DNA of 64,000 nucleotides from Lobulomyces angularis (taxonomy: Eukaryota > Chytridiomycota > Chytridiomycetes > Lobulomycetales > Lobulomycetaceae), in NCBI GenBank assembly GCA_027604685.1, contig JADHYX010000038.1, forward strand, positions 24,642-88,641. The letters are read 5' to 3'. The translations under genes were made by a program, and so were the position numbers. The notes beneath the pieces were generated by a model. That model saw only the letters and a program-made list of their open reading frames with translations, was not told where the DNA came from and made no database searches. This document shows, piece by piece, positions 24,082 to 34,292 of the stretch; position 1 is the first letter of the stretch, and each line of letters opens with the position of its first letter.

Positions 24082-26693
24082 ATGATGTTGGCAGCTTTAA
24101 TAGGTACAATTTAATTAATTAAATTTTTATTAAAATTTTTTTTCTAAGTTACCTTTTTGGCCATTGCAATTGTTATAGGAATTTTTTATTTAAAAAATGT
24201 TCAAAAGTTCATAGTTTCGGACGTACCAAAAAAATCACTGGAGTTGCAAGCAATCCTTTCTCCTACTAAGAACGATGGTATCACTAAAATTAATTCTTTT
24301 AATAATCCTATTATAACATCAGGTGAAAGTCACATTCTCAGAAATTCTAAGACACCTTTTGGAAAACCATTAGTACAGTCAATTGATGAAAACTCCAGAA
24401 CCGTTTATGGTGAGAGTTTTTTGGACTAACTAATTAAAAACAAAAAAATAGACATGTTTCAAGCCGGCTTAAAGAGAAATCCAGAAGCAGATTATTTGGG
24501 AAAGAGAATTAACGATGGGCCATTTGTATTCGAATCATACAGAACTGTTGCAAAAAGAGTTATAAATTTTGGGTCTGGTGCAAAGGCACTATTCAATTTA
24601 GATACACAATCTAAATTTGGCATTTTTTTCAAAAATACACCAGGTGAGTTGAATTTTTGATTAAGCGAAAAATAAAAAAATTTACAATTCTTTATAGAGT
24701 GGGCAATCATAGATCACAGTTGCAGCAGCTACAGTCTAGTGTCCGTTCCAATGTATGAAACATACGATGAAGAGAGTTTGAAGTATATAGTCAACAACAG
24801 TTCAATTTCTGTAGTTGCTACAGCAGTAAGCGGCATAGATAAAGTGTTTGCCATAAAGAGTAACACAGAGGTCTTAAAGGTTGCTAAAACATTAGAAAAA
24901 TATTTAATTTTAAATATATAAAAACAACACTAGTTCGTTGTCATAGTAGATCAAGATGAAATACCAGAAGCATTAAGTCAACGTGCAGATGAGCTAAATT
25001 TAAAGCTTTTTACATTAAAACAGGTTGAAAAATATGGTGAAAAAGATATCCTTCCAGTAGTACCACCGAAAGACAGTGATGTTTACACCGTAAACTTTAA
25101 TAAAAGTTGAAAAAATTTTTCACAATTTTTTTGCTTCATAGATATGTTATACTTCAGGAACTACTGGAGCTCCAAAAGGGGTAATGCAAACCCATAGATA
25201 TTTTGCTGCTGCCGTTGCTGCAATTCTTGAGCTTATTCCAGCAGATAAAATTCCTTCTAGTAAAGACCGTCATATTTCCTATGTATTATTGATTTAATTT
25301 ACGTTTTAATTTTTACCAATTTTATATCAATTAGCTTCCCTTAGCCCATGTGTTTGAGAGATCGATATCTTTAATGGCGACTTATTTTGGTTGTAAAATT
25401 GGATACTATCGGGGAGATATATTAAAGCTCTTTGATGATATTGAACAGTTAAAACCAACTGTAAGAATTTATTGAATAAAATTGGCTTTTAAAATATTAA
25501 AAAAATAAAACAAAATAGATTTTTCCAAGTGTTCCTAGGCTATTATCAAGATTGTACGATAAAATTGTGCTGAGTGTTTCTAATTCTAGCTTTATCAAAA
25601 AGCAAATTTTTAATTTTGCCTTTCAACAAAAATTGAAACTTTTAAGAAATGGCATTGTGACCAAAAACTCAGTGTGGGATAAATTGGTGTTTGGAAAAAT
25701 TCAGAAAAAATTAGGTGGTGAAGTTCGTTTTATGGTAACCATTAATTTACAATTATTAAAAAAAATCTCTTTATTTCATTTACAGATTACGGGAGCAGCA
25801 CCTATCGCAGCAGATGTTATGGACTATTTGAGGGTTTTATTTGGTTGTAACATTCTCGAAGCTTATGGGCAAACGGAAGCGTTGGGATTTTATTCTAGTT
25901 GGGGAGATTACCAGTGGCCATATGGTAGTCATGTTGGTACTCCATTCTCCAGCAGTGAAGCTAAACTGATTGATGTACCATCGATGAATTACTATTCCAC
26001 TGACAAACCAAATCCAAGGGGTGAAATTTTAATTAGAGGCAATGTTTGCATGAAAGGATATTTTAATGACTCCGAAAAAACCAGGGAAACACTAGACGCT
26101 GAAGGATGGGTTCACACGTATAAAATTGTTTTCTTTTTATTTGATAATTATATCCTTCATTTTAGAGGGGACGTTGGTGAATTATTACCAAATCTTACTT
26201 TGAAGATTGTTGACAGAGTAAAGAACATTTTTAAACTTTCTCAAGGTGAGTACATCATACCAGAAAAGATAGAAATGAAAATCAAATCACCTGAAATTTT
26301 ACAATCTTTTGTGTATGGAAACTCATTGATGTCCCACTTAGTTGCCATCATTATACCAGATTCTGAAACTATATTTTCATTGTAATTAGAAACGCATTTC
26401 TTTTTTTTATTATATTTCCTTTTTTACAATATAGCGCTAAAAAACATGGTATTGAATGTAGCAAACTTTCAGAACTTTGTCAAAGTGAACAACTAAAGAA
26501 AATAATATTGAATCAAATTAGCGTTGACGGTTTAAAGAACGGATTACATAAATTTGAAATACCAAAAGCAATTTATTTACATAGTGAACAATTTTCGGTG
26601 GAAAACGGGCTCTTAACTCCGACTTTTAAGTTAAAAAGAAAAGTAGTTCAAGATAAATTTCAAAAAGAACTTGATATGCTTTACAGCGAGTAA
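24082..26693 (+). CDS. Long-chain acyl-CoA synthetase (AMP-forming)
   Basis: Activates long-chain fatty acids to acyl-CoA with ATP. A hydrophobic N-terminal helix (LAIAIVIGIFYLK) suggests anchoring in ER, lipid droplet or peroxisome membrane. The AMP-binding motif YTSGTTGAPKGVMQTHR is intact (exon at about 25141). The sequence then shows LPLAHVFERS, FPSVPRLLSRLYDKI, ITGAAPIA, the acyl-adenylate motif EAYGQTEALG and HTGDVGELLPNLTLKIVDR followed by KNIFKLSQGEYIIPEKIE, as in eukaryotic ACSL/Faa enzymes. The last exon ends KLKRKVVQDKFQKELDML; the lysine-bearing TFKLKR is the usual C-terminal catalytic region. No break is seen. Around ten short introns are present. The N-terminal anchor resembles animal and plant ACSLs more than a soluble form. 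Confidence 0.9.
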
Positions 26694-26841
26694 TATTTGC
26701 TGCCATTTTTTTTTATTGTTTTAAATTTACAGTTATCTTTATATCAACAAAATAGATTTTTATGAAATAATTAAGAATTTGTGTACTGTTAAAAAATTTT
26801 TGTTCTCTTGTGTTAAATCACTGAATTATTGTTGCAATAAT
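26694..26841. other. Short spacer after the acyl-CoA synthetase gene
   Basis: AT-rich 3' flank, with no feature before the transposon derivative. Confidence 0.4.
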
Positions 26842-27345
26842 TACTGCTTGGCATTATCTTTTTAAACATAAAATAAGTAGTAATTAAAATAATAATAATC
26901 ATTAATAAAAAAAAAATGAAAATTAAAAAATCTAAATATATTATAATTTTTTGTAGTACTTCATAAACCAATTGTAAATTTTTACTATATATAAAAAGTA
27001 TTTTTTATTTATAGTAATTTAAAAAATGGAAAAGCATTCATGCAACAAAACAAATTTAATCAAGTTTTATTGGAACTGATTAAAGTTCATGGATCGCTTC
27101 GTTGCAAAAACGAAAACTGTAAGCGAATGGTGAATGAGGAATTAGTGGGAAGACTTTGGAATAGGGATGATGTTGCGTCAAATATGAAAACGTAGTAGAA
27201 AGTAATTTATTGAATGGAGTTAGAGCAGTTTATTTATGTAGATAGATGTTGTAAATTTTTCCTAAGTAGTTTTCCCTTTTTTTTTAATTGATGTTTGTTT
27301 TATTATTTTTTTAGATATTTAATGTTTAAAAGATGATGCTCACTC
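26842..27345 (+). mobile_element. Internally deleted derivative of the Fanzor/TnpB-like transposon (MITE-like)
   Basis: About 500 bp with imperfect terminal inverted repeats: the left end has TGCTTGGCATTATCTTTTTA, and the right end (about 27321-27345) has AATGTTTAAAAGATGATGCT in the opposite sense. Inside, an ATG at 27026 opens MEKHSCNKTN, close to the first codons of the larger copy (KHSTNKTN). The sequence then jumps straight to the last part of the same protein family: VHGSLRCKNENC, then LWNRDDVASNMKT with a stop near 27195. The 150 bp after the stop align with the 3' tail of the larger copy. It is therefore an internal-deletion derivative, unable to encode a nuclease but perhaps movable in trans. 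Confidence 0.7.
27053..27195 (+). pseudogene. C-terminal remnant of a Fanzor/TnpB-like RuvC nuclease
   Basis: An open frame ending at about 27195 contains the second half of a zinc ribbon (RCKNENC) and the RuvC-III block WNRDDVAS. Everything between the first dozen codons and this block is deleted relative to the copy at 32.6-34.2 kb. The catalytic Asp of RuvC-III is still present, but RuvC-I and RuvC-II are absent. Confidence 0.65.
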
Positions 27346-27358
27346 TCTATTACACAAA

Positions 27359-28333
27359 ATGAAAATTTTTGAAACCAATATTTTAACTTTTTTTTGTGAA
27401 ATTGCAGTTTTAATGATGTCATTTAAATACCAGTTCGTCCACAGTTTTGATGGTTATGATTCCAATCTATTGTTATTGCTACATGGATTGGGGGACGATT
27501 ATCGAAATTTCTTAAACTTCGGAAAAAAGTTAAAGTTACCTCAAACAGCACTAGCTTCTCTTTCAGCACCATTGCAAGTTCCCTTTTTTGAAGGTTATGC
27601 ATGGTACGACTCTTTTGATTTGAATACTGGTGAAAGTAACGCTCATTTTTTCAAAAAAAAAAAAAAAACTTCTTTTTCAAGTTTTGAAGTTAAGAACAAA
27701 TGTTTTATTATATATTGTTTAAATTTATACATATTTTAAAGTTAAAATTTAATCTTTTTTTTTTTTTAAGTGAAAATACCTTCTGAAAACGAAGTAACAA
27801 CTTTAAGAAAAAAGCTATTATCGTTCATAGAAAAGGAATTCTTAAATAATCCAACTAAAACGAAAAATTTTAAACCTGAGATGATTTTTTTGCTTGGATT
27901 TGGACAAGGCGGGCAAGTTTTACTGGATTTCGGTTTAGCAATAACAAAAGAGTTAAAATTAGGAGGAATAATAAATATTGGGGGATTTCGATGTAACATT
28001 CCAAGTTTTAACAGTAGCAACAGTATTTCCACACCAATTTTAACTACCTTAGGACTATTGGATCAAGAGATGTTGAACGAAAAGGAAAAAACTGTTAATA
28101 ATTTCAAAAATGTTCAGGCTTTTAACAAGGAGAATTTCTTATTTTCACTAATATCTGATAAAGGTTTAGAAATGCCCAAGTCAGAGGTATTTTGTTACAT
28201 CTTTTTCAATATTAAACATAATTTTTAACTTTGTCAGCAAGAAATGCGAATAATTATGGAATTTCTTGGAAAACACTTGTTTATCAGAAATCTAAAGTTG
28301 GAATCAATGGCTGATTTGATTGAGATTAAGTGA
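27359..28333 (+). CDS. Alpha/beta hydrolase of the phospholipase/carboxylesterase (acyl-protein thioesterase) family
   Basis: The N-terminus shows LLLLLHGLGDDYRNFLNFGKK (the HG oxyanion region), then LSAPLQVPFFEGYAWYDSF, typical of this family. After an intron at about 27640-27768 the nucleophile-elbow region reads LLGFGQGGQVLLDFGLA, followed by GIINIGGF and TPILTTLGLLDQ. Family members with esterase activity have GFSQGG at the elbow; here the Ser position is Gly, so classical catalysis is doubtful. The C-terminal exon (EMRIIMEFLGKHLF) ends at 28333. The catalytic His is not obvious. The start at 27359 is the first ATG; MMSFKYQFVHSF (27414) is an alternative start. The right end of the transposon derivative lies about 14 bp upstream of the first ATG. 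Confidence 0.7.
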
Positions 28334-28585
28334 ATGTTCCTTGTTTCAAGGATTGCCTGCTACTTTCGATTCCCTGATTGAAGAGGTTGAATGATACCTT
28401 AATAGACACTCCATAAGAAATTTGGAATTTGGTTTATAAATTTTTTTTTATTATATTTTTTTATTTCTATCAATGACACAATTAAATGAAGAATTAATAT
28501 TATATTTTAACGTAATGAAAATAAATTAATGATGAAAACTTTTTTATTTTGTTAGATAAAAAATATTAGGAAAATTAGGAAAAAA
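28334..28585. other. Spacer between convergent genes
   Basis: AT-rich 3' ends of the hydrolase and cyclin genes, which face each other; nothing else seen. Confidence 0.4.
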
Positions 28586-29299
28586 TCATATCAAGTGCAC
28601 TTTTTTGAAAACTTCCATTAAATTATTGCTTTTAAGTAAAATTATATGCCAGTCGATAAATTCTTCTAAAGGTAAATATAATTTGTAATCTAAACAGCTC
28701 AAAAGTAGCCTTTCGCCGTTATTGATTTCTTGAATTGGAAGTCCACTAATTTTGGACCATGCAGAGTTTTTTGCTGCTGGTTCAAGTATGATTTTTGAAG
28801 TAATAATTAAACTTGACAAAAACATTCTTCTACCGCAATGAAATATAAGGTTTGACTTTAATTCTTTAGAAATTAAATTATTTCGTTCCATAATCTTCAT
28901 ATTTATTAAATACTTTAGTGCTAGTTGTAAGGTAATTGCTTTGCTGTTGCTTTTTCTTAAAATTTCTTTTATAAAATATTTCAAATTTGTCAACTTTACT
29001 TTGGAAGAATTGCAATTATTTTGCTTTGATGAAGAATTTGGATATAGTATTAATATTATGTTCACTGCCTGGTCTAAAAAAAAAAAATAAACTTCATTAT
29101 ATAATGTATTTTTGCCTATACCTAAAATCTTTTTTGCAAAAACTGCAGATTGTTCTTTAGAATAATTAGCAACAGTTGCTGAAGAATAAATAGCAGCTTG
29201 CATAGAGCAGTTTTGAAATAGATTGTTATGAAACATGCTATTTGATAGTTGATTATAGGCTGGTTTAGTTGCTGTCGGATTTTTACACGTCGTAAGCAT
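28586..29299 (-). CDS. Pho85-type (PCL-like) cyclin, paralogue 1
   Basis: A small cyclin. The start is the ATG at 29299 (MLTTCKNPTATK); an upstream TTG in frame is not used. One intron follows KKIL and restores KKILDQAVNIILILYPNSS. The cyclin box reads ALKYLINMK..., CGRRMFLSSLIITSKIIL, AKNSAWSKISGLPIQEINNG and ERLLLSCLDYKLYLPLEEF, matching fungal PCL1/PCL2-type cyclins (RRMFLA.LI.ASK and AWSKISGLP..EIN.ER). Such cyclins partner with Pho85/CDK5-like kinases in morphogenesis or nutrient control. No destruction box was recognised. A paralogue lies at 34860-35615 with the same intron position. Confidence 0.85.
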   Translation of the reverse strand: MLTTCKNPTATKPAYNQLSNSMFHNNLFQNCSMQAAIYSSATVANYSKEQSAVFAKKILGIGKNTLYNEVYFFFLDQAVNIILILYPNSSSKQNNCNSSKVKLTNLKYFIKEILRKSNSKAITLQLALKYLINMKIMERNNLISKELKSNLIFHCGRRMFLSSLIITSKIILEPAAKNSAWSKISGLPIQEINNGERLLLSCLDYKLYLPLEEFIDWHIILLKSNNLMEVFKKVHLI

Positions 29300-29535
29300 T
29301 TTTTCGCTTAACAAAAGATGAATTGTGGGTGTTATTTATAGGAAACATGAAGTAAAATTGTACTTCAATGTCTTGTCTAGGTCTTGTACATTTTGATGTG
29401 GCACAGCCAAAAACCTCAGTTCGTTTTTCAAAACTTGTATTGTATTTGTTTCAACCTACTATCTACTCACTCTTTTTTTTCTACTTTTAATTTTCTACGC
29501 TTAATACTTCTTTAAAGTAATATTTTCTTTTCATC
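29300..29535. promoter_or_regulatory. Divergent promoter region, 236 bp
   Basis: The space between the minus-strand cyclin start (29299) and the plus-strand gene start (29536). It is AT-rich; no specific site was recognised. Confidence 0.4.
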
Positions 29536-30723
29536 ATGGCTCCTAACAAGATTAAAGGTATGTTTTTATAGTGAAAACTCTTCTAGGCTAAAATTCTTAG
29601 TTTCAACTCAGCAGCATTTATATAAAAGAAAAGTCGCCAATAAATCTGCTTTACGAATGCCACAGGAATATAGGTAAATGAACTTTTTAAATTTTGAATT
29701 TTTACTTTTTCTTTTTAAATTTACTTTTTACTGCATTTTTTATCTTTCATTTTTTCCTTTTGATTTTTTTTATTGGATATATACTTTATTAAAAAATATC
29801 AAAGAGTTTAGTTCTTCTTTTTGTTTTTCCCCCTAATGTTCAACTTCAAAATTGCTTCATTTATTATTTTGTTTTATTTTTTATATTATTTTAGTGATTC
29901 TGACGAAGAAGATACTCAATTAACTCAACCATTAAATGATGACAAGGAACTTTCAAATTTGATTCAACTTTACGAAAATCACATGAAAAAAAAGATACAA
30001 AAAAAAAGAAAGTTGGAGCCTGATTTCAAAATAAAATTTGATAATTTTAATGATGATGTATTCAAAAAAGAATTTTATTTTTTTGTCTGATTACCTTTCT
30101 TTTGCACTGTTTAGTTAAGCAAAGAAATTTTAAAAACAGAAAAGGAGCTGTAACCCATAACATAAACTATCATTTTCCAATTTTTTTTTAAACATGTTTA
30201 GATTTTCCAATATTCATCAAATAAGAGAAAGAACCGAAAATTTTTTATTGGCCAAACAAAATTTAAAAGAAATAAAGAATTTCTATTTGGATAACAAATT
30301 AAAAATCCAAGAGAAGTTGTTTAAGGAACTTTTGCTAAAGAAAAAAAAAGAAGTGAAATTTAGCTCCTGTGACTATGAAAAAAAATTAGATTTGAAGTGT
30401 GAAGAAAATGTCGAAATGTTTGCGAAGTTGGTTAAAAAACTTTTTAAAAATTTTTTAACTGTCTTTTCTTTATTTTTTTTTTTTTATTGAAAGGAAATTT
30501 TTGGATTTAGGTAGTTAATTTACAAAATCTTTAAACTGTAATGAAAAAATAATAATTTTAGAAAATAAACTGGATATGGTCAAACTGGATGTACAGTCAT
30601 ACTTTGAGGTAAATATAAAACAAAAATTGTAGATGTAATTCTTTAATTATTATATTTAGAATGGGCCTATTAAGAAGTCACTTGAAAAATTAACTTTAAC
30701 TTCAGGTTTGTTTTTTGATGATT
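29536..30723 (+). CDS. Uncharacterised small charged coiled-coil protein
   Basis: I read exons as MAPNKIK, then VSTQQHLYKRKVANKSALRM..., then SDSDEEDTQLTQPLNDDKELSNLIQLYENHMKKK, then FRFSNIHQIRERTENFLLAKQ...KLVK, then ENKLDMVKLDVQSYFE and NGPIKKSLEKLTLTSG, with a stop at 30723. The first splice (29557 to a TTAG acceptor near 29601) keeps frame. The middle is acidic, and the rest is Lys-rich predicted coiled coil. No known domain. The layout (short, nuclear-looking, basic with SDSDEED) could suit a kinetochore or chromatin adaptor, but that is only a guess. The exon near 30420-30490 has an unclear border. Confidence 0.45.
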
Positions 30724-30920
30724 AAAAAAATCTTCTGTACTTTTCAGTGAAATTTTATTTTATTTTTTTAAATTTTCTTTCTTTAACATTCCTTTGCAGT
30801 TTAAATTTGTTTTTTTATCAAATCTGTTTTAATCTATTTTTAAATTTAGTGCATTTTTTTGATAAAAATATTTGTTCTTCATTAAATTTATTTAATGCAC
30901 ATTGTTATTAACTTGAACTA

Positions 30921-30951
<31 letters not shown>

Positions 30952-30967
30952 ACTAACGATTCATTAT
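30724..30967. other. Spacer between convergent genes
   Basis: AT-rich and T-rich; no feature seen. Confidence 0.4.
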
Positions 30968-31807
30968 TTACCAAAATACATCTTTTGAGTTAATTTTAAT
31001 TATAGGGACTTTTCTATACTTCAACTTTTCTCTATTTAAATTAAAAGTGTCAGTTTCACTTGACAAAGGTTTTTGAAAGCCATTGGTATTTTCAAAGGAA
31101 GAGGATGGTAAGTAATTAATAATGGAAAATTTTCTTTTACTTAAGGCGGATTTGTTTAGATTTGTTACCAGAAATCTTCCTTTTTTTTCTACCACAGTTT
31201 CTAATTGTTGCTGATCATTGGATACAGCTAGAGTTGCATCCGTTTTTCTACTAAACAACCTCTGGGTAAAAGACTTGTTTGAGGTAACATCAGTTTGCTC
31301 GCTGATTGGTAAAACATCAACTTGTTCAGGTATAGTGGAAATTTCATTTTGATCAAGCAAGATGGAAGAATTATTAGAAGATGGTATACTATTATTTGGA
31401 GGTACAAAAATATCTGCATTTAAAATTGAGCCTAAAGAAGGCCGTCTTCTTCTAGGAGATAATTGAGTGTCTGTGTTGGAAAAAGATAAATTGGAGGTTG
31501 TGTTGTAAAAATTTGAACTGGTGGAAGTTAATGCATTAGGATCAGAACATTCCGAAGTGAGGTCATCAACTAAATCTTCATTTTCTTCTTCCAAAACAAC
31601 AATACCACATGCTTTTGCAAATTCATCACAAGTCATTGAACCAGCTGATCTTTTGAAGACAGCATGAGTTGCTATTGGCATTTCACTCTCTTTTGTCATG
31701 TTTTCTTTAGCATCATTCATTGTTTCAACGTCACTTAAAATCGAATTTTTTGACTTTTTTTTTGAAGTATTAAAAAGAGTAAAGCCTTTAAAGTAATTAG
31801 ATTTCAT
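30968..31807 (-). CDS. Uncharacterised Ser-rich protein, single exon
   Basis: A clean 279-codon frame without introns, starting MKSNYFKGFTLFNTSKKKSKN. It is Ser-, Asn- and Thr-rich with low complexity. More conserved-looking stretches are THAVFKRSAGSMTCDEFAKA followed by CGIVVLEEE, SPRRRRPSLGSILNADIFVP and a C-terminal YRKVPIIKIN. RRRRPSLG and KRKFS are plausible kinase sites (RxxS), which would fit regulation by phosphorylation, but this is inference. No domain or family recognised; probably intrinsically disordered. Confidence 0.6.
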   Translation of the reverse strand: MKSNYFKGFTLFNTSKKKSKNSILSDVETMNDAKENMTKESEMPIATHAVFKRSAGSMTCDEFAKACGIVVLEEENEDLVDDLTSECSDPNALTSTSSNFYNTTSNLSFSNTDTQLSPRRRRPSLGSILNADIFVPPNNSIPSSNNSSILLDQNEISTIPEQVDVLPISEQTDVTSNKSFTQRLFSRKTDATLAVSNDQQQLETVVEKKGRFLVTNLNKSALSKRKFSIINYLPSSSFENTNGFQKPLSSETDTFNLNREKLKYRKVPIIKINSKDVFW

Positions 31808-32436
31808 TTTGTAGTTATTCTTTTTTTTTTCTTTGGTATATTTTTATTATTTGTAAAAATATTTTTTTTTTTTTGAAGTTTATTTTTTTACAGGGATTTG
31901 TTTTTTCAGAATTTAAACAAGTAATGCTTTAATTTTCTAATAAAACAAATTCTTAATTGGAAGTAAAATTATTTTTTATTGCAAATATAAGATAGATAAA
32001 TGCGAGGTTGTGAAAGTGAAACACTGAATTGAAGGAAATGTGTGGACCTATTCTAAAATCTTATTTTTAAAACAGTGAATCAGTAATTTAATTTAAAAAA
32101 CCTTGAAAAGAATGCAGTTTAAAATGAAGTTGCAGGTGTTTGCAATGCTATATGACTTTTGCATTCATTTTACATAAAGGCTGGTTTATTTCTGACTTGT
32201 AATGGTAATGGTGTGTATTGATGAGAATAAATACGCAATATTTTCAAATAAGTAAAATAACAACAATCCCAATAAGCAAAAATGCTAGTTTGCAAAGTTG
32301 CCAGTACAGTGCTACTATGCAACAATCTCAAAATCTTGTGACTTGACTGGTGACTAATCATTAATTGTGACGTAAAGCTGCAATTTTTCACTGAAGCCTA
32401 AAAATTTGAACCCCAATTCTTCAGTAATTCCTGCAC
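31808..32436. other. Intergenic region left of the Fanzor-like element
   Basis: Promoter side of the Ser-rich gene. Short open stretches on the minus strand near 32170-32390 show no family features. Nothing else seen. Confidence 0.4.
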
Positions 32437-32470
32437 ATCATAGTGCTTGGGCATTATCTTTTTGAACATT
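32437..32470 (+). repeat. Left terminal inverted repeat of the Fanzor-like element
   Basis: CATAGTGCTTGGGCATTAT followed by CTTTTTGAACATTA. It pairs with the right terminus near 34254-34292 and with both ends of the short derivative near 26842 and 27321. Confidence 0.8.
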
Positions 32471-32588
32471 AATATTCAAAAAAATAACAAACACCAACAT
32501 ATTTTTAAATATAAACATAGTGAAAACTCTGTTGAAAAAACTATCTATATTATAAACAAAGATATTTTGGTCTACAACCATCTATTAT

Positions 32589-34182
32589 TTAACTTTCCAC
32601 CACCGATCTTATATTCATGGTTGCAACGTCATCTCTGTTCCATAATCTTTTTTTTCATTAGGCAGTTGACAAATTTCACTTTTTCAGTGCAACAACCCAT
32701 GTACTTTTCAATTTTTTTAATCTAGGAGACTCTCTATATTTAAATGTCTCTAATGATCTTTTTTTACATACTGGGCAAATTGAAGATGTCAAAAATCCAA
32801 TACATACAAATACATCAAAACCCACTTTCTTAAACATTTCTCGAAATCCCTTACCTTTGTTGGAACTTGATGCTTCATGCTTGTTTTTGACCAATCCCCA
32901 ATAATAATTGTTGTGTTTTTTTCATCTCCAAACGTTTTTTTTACATTTTTAATAAATTTACTTTCTGATTTTTGAATATTGATAAAGTTCTTTAATTTAA
33001 GTTTTTTCTGAAAATTAATTGCTTATAAAATTCTTCACTATGGTAAAACTTGATAAAAAAATCTTTCAAGTAGTTCTTACCATTACTTCCAAGACAATAC
33101 AACAGGTCTCTTTTATTACGATCAATATAAACTTTATTAGAATGTAAATCTTCGAGGTTATCTTGAAAGTACTCAGATTTTTCTGTTTTTTCTCTTTTTA
33201 ACTCGTGGTACATTTTCTTTTTGTTTAGGTTTTGGTGAAGATAGTTAAACACTTGAAACACCATCCGTTCTAACCATTCCATTAAAACTCATATTGTTTC
33301 TAGATTTAAAAGCTTTCGCATTAGTTTTGAAAACCGTTTCCCATACTATTTCTTTACACGATTTAACACTGTTTTCTTTTGTTCTTGATAAATTTAAAAT
33401 GTTTTCCAATAATACTTTGGTGTCAATAATAATATGCCTAGGAATCGAAGATGTTGATAAGGGAATAAAATTAAATAATTTCAAAATCATATTTTTGGTA
33501 TAATTCACATATTTTGAAATAAGACCAAGTATTTTTCTGTTCGTGCAACTATATCGTAAGCCAATCCATTAATATAAATGTCTGTGGGCAACAAATCCTT
33601 TTTTCATTTGCAATTTGCAAATGAAACACGTGTGTTATTTCAACATTTTCTTTACCAAAATGTAATCTTGTACTTTAATACGTTTTTGTAAAATTTTAAT
33701 AAATTCTTTAGATATTCCTTTAAATTTCAATTTTTTTATTATCATTGTAGAAGTAAATTTTTTAACTTTTTGAATAAAAAGCTCTTGACATTAACTAGGT
33801 GATTTGTATAAAACATTTTTGAAGCATATATAGTTATTTGTTGAACATTTTTTATTTCTTGATTATCGTATGATGCTATTTTTTTATATTTGAGAATATA
33901 AGGTAAAAATCGATGTATAACAGACATTCTTTCTTCTTTATTTCTATTACTGATGGTGTGGTTGTTTAGTAAAGAAAAAATTACTTGAAAATCTTTTTCA
34001 GCTGTAATATGTTTGTTGGTATGATTGGAATTGAGTATATACCACTTAATAAAATGAGTAGTATGTACAGTTAATCTATTAACATTAAAAATCAATGTTT
34101 CAATATTTTTCAAATGCGTTTCATCTCCTTTGAAAACTTAACTAAAATTAGTTTTATTTGTTGAATGTTTTTGTTGCATCAT
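32589..34182 (-). pseudogene. Decayed Fanzor/TnpB-like RuvC endonuclease
   Basis: Reading 34182 to 32589, fragments in shifting frames give, in order: an N-terminal KHSTNKTN start with an early in-frame stop; a helical block (ITIYASKMFYTNHLVNVKSF); NMSFNGMVRTDGVSSV; the RuvC-I-like VYIDRNKRDLLYC; a RuvC-II-like TIIIGDWSKTSMK; the zinc-ribbon half GFLTSSICPVCKKRS; and the RuvC-III block WNRDDVATMNIR before the stop. This order and these motifs fit Fanzor/TnpB family nucleases, RNA-guided DNA endonucleases related to IS200/IS605 TnpB and known from chytrids. At least three frameshifts and one nonsense codon break it. The usual glutamate near the zinc ribbon (EF.TS..C) is Gly here. No active protein is expected. 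Confidence 0.65.
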
Positions 34183-34253
34183 TTTAAATTTTGAATTTTT
34201 TTTGAATATTACTCTTTATAAAATATTTATTTTTGGACAGAATTAAAATTATG

Positions 34254-34292
34254 TTCAAAAAAATAATGCCCAAGCACTATGATATAGTGAGT
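34254..34292 (-). repeat. Right terminal inverted repeat of the Fanzor-like element
   Basis: On the plus strand it reads ATGTTCAAAAAAATAATGCC followed by CAAGCACTATG. It is the reverse complement of the left terminus with one visible base difference in the core. Confidence 0.8.

Larger units (their letters stand above)
32437..34292 (-). mobile_element. Fanzor/TnpB-like DNA transposon, decayed
   Basis: Bounded by matching terminal inverted repeats: the left end reads CATAGTGCTTGGGCATTAT then CTTTTTGAACAT, and the right end (about 34254-34292) gives the same in reverse complement, with TTTTTTTGAACAT. The 19-nt core is identical at both ends. The element is about 1.86 kb and encodes one broken gene on the minus strand (see the pseudogene). 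About 120-150 bp lie between the gene's stop and the left terminal repeat, and this tail is also kept in the short derivative at 26842-27345. A target-site duplication could not be defined with confidence. Confidence 0.75.
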
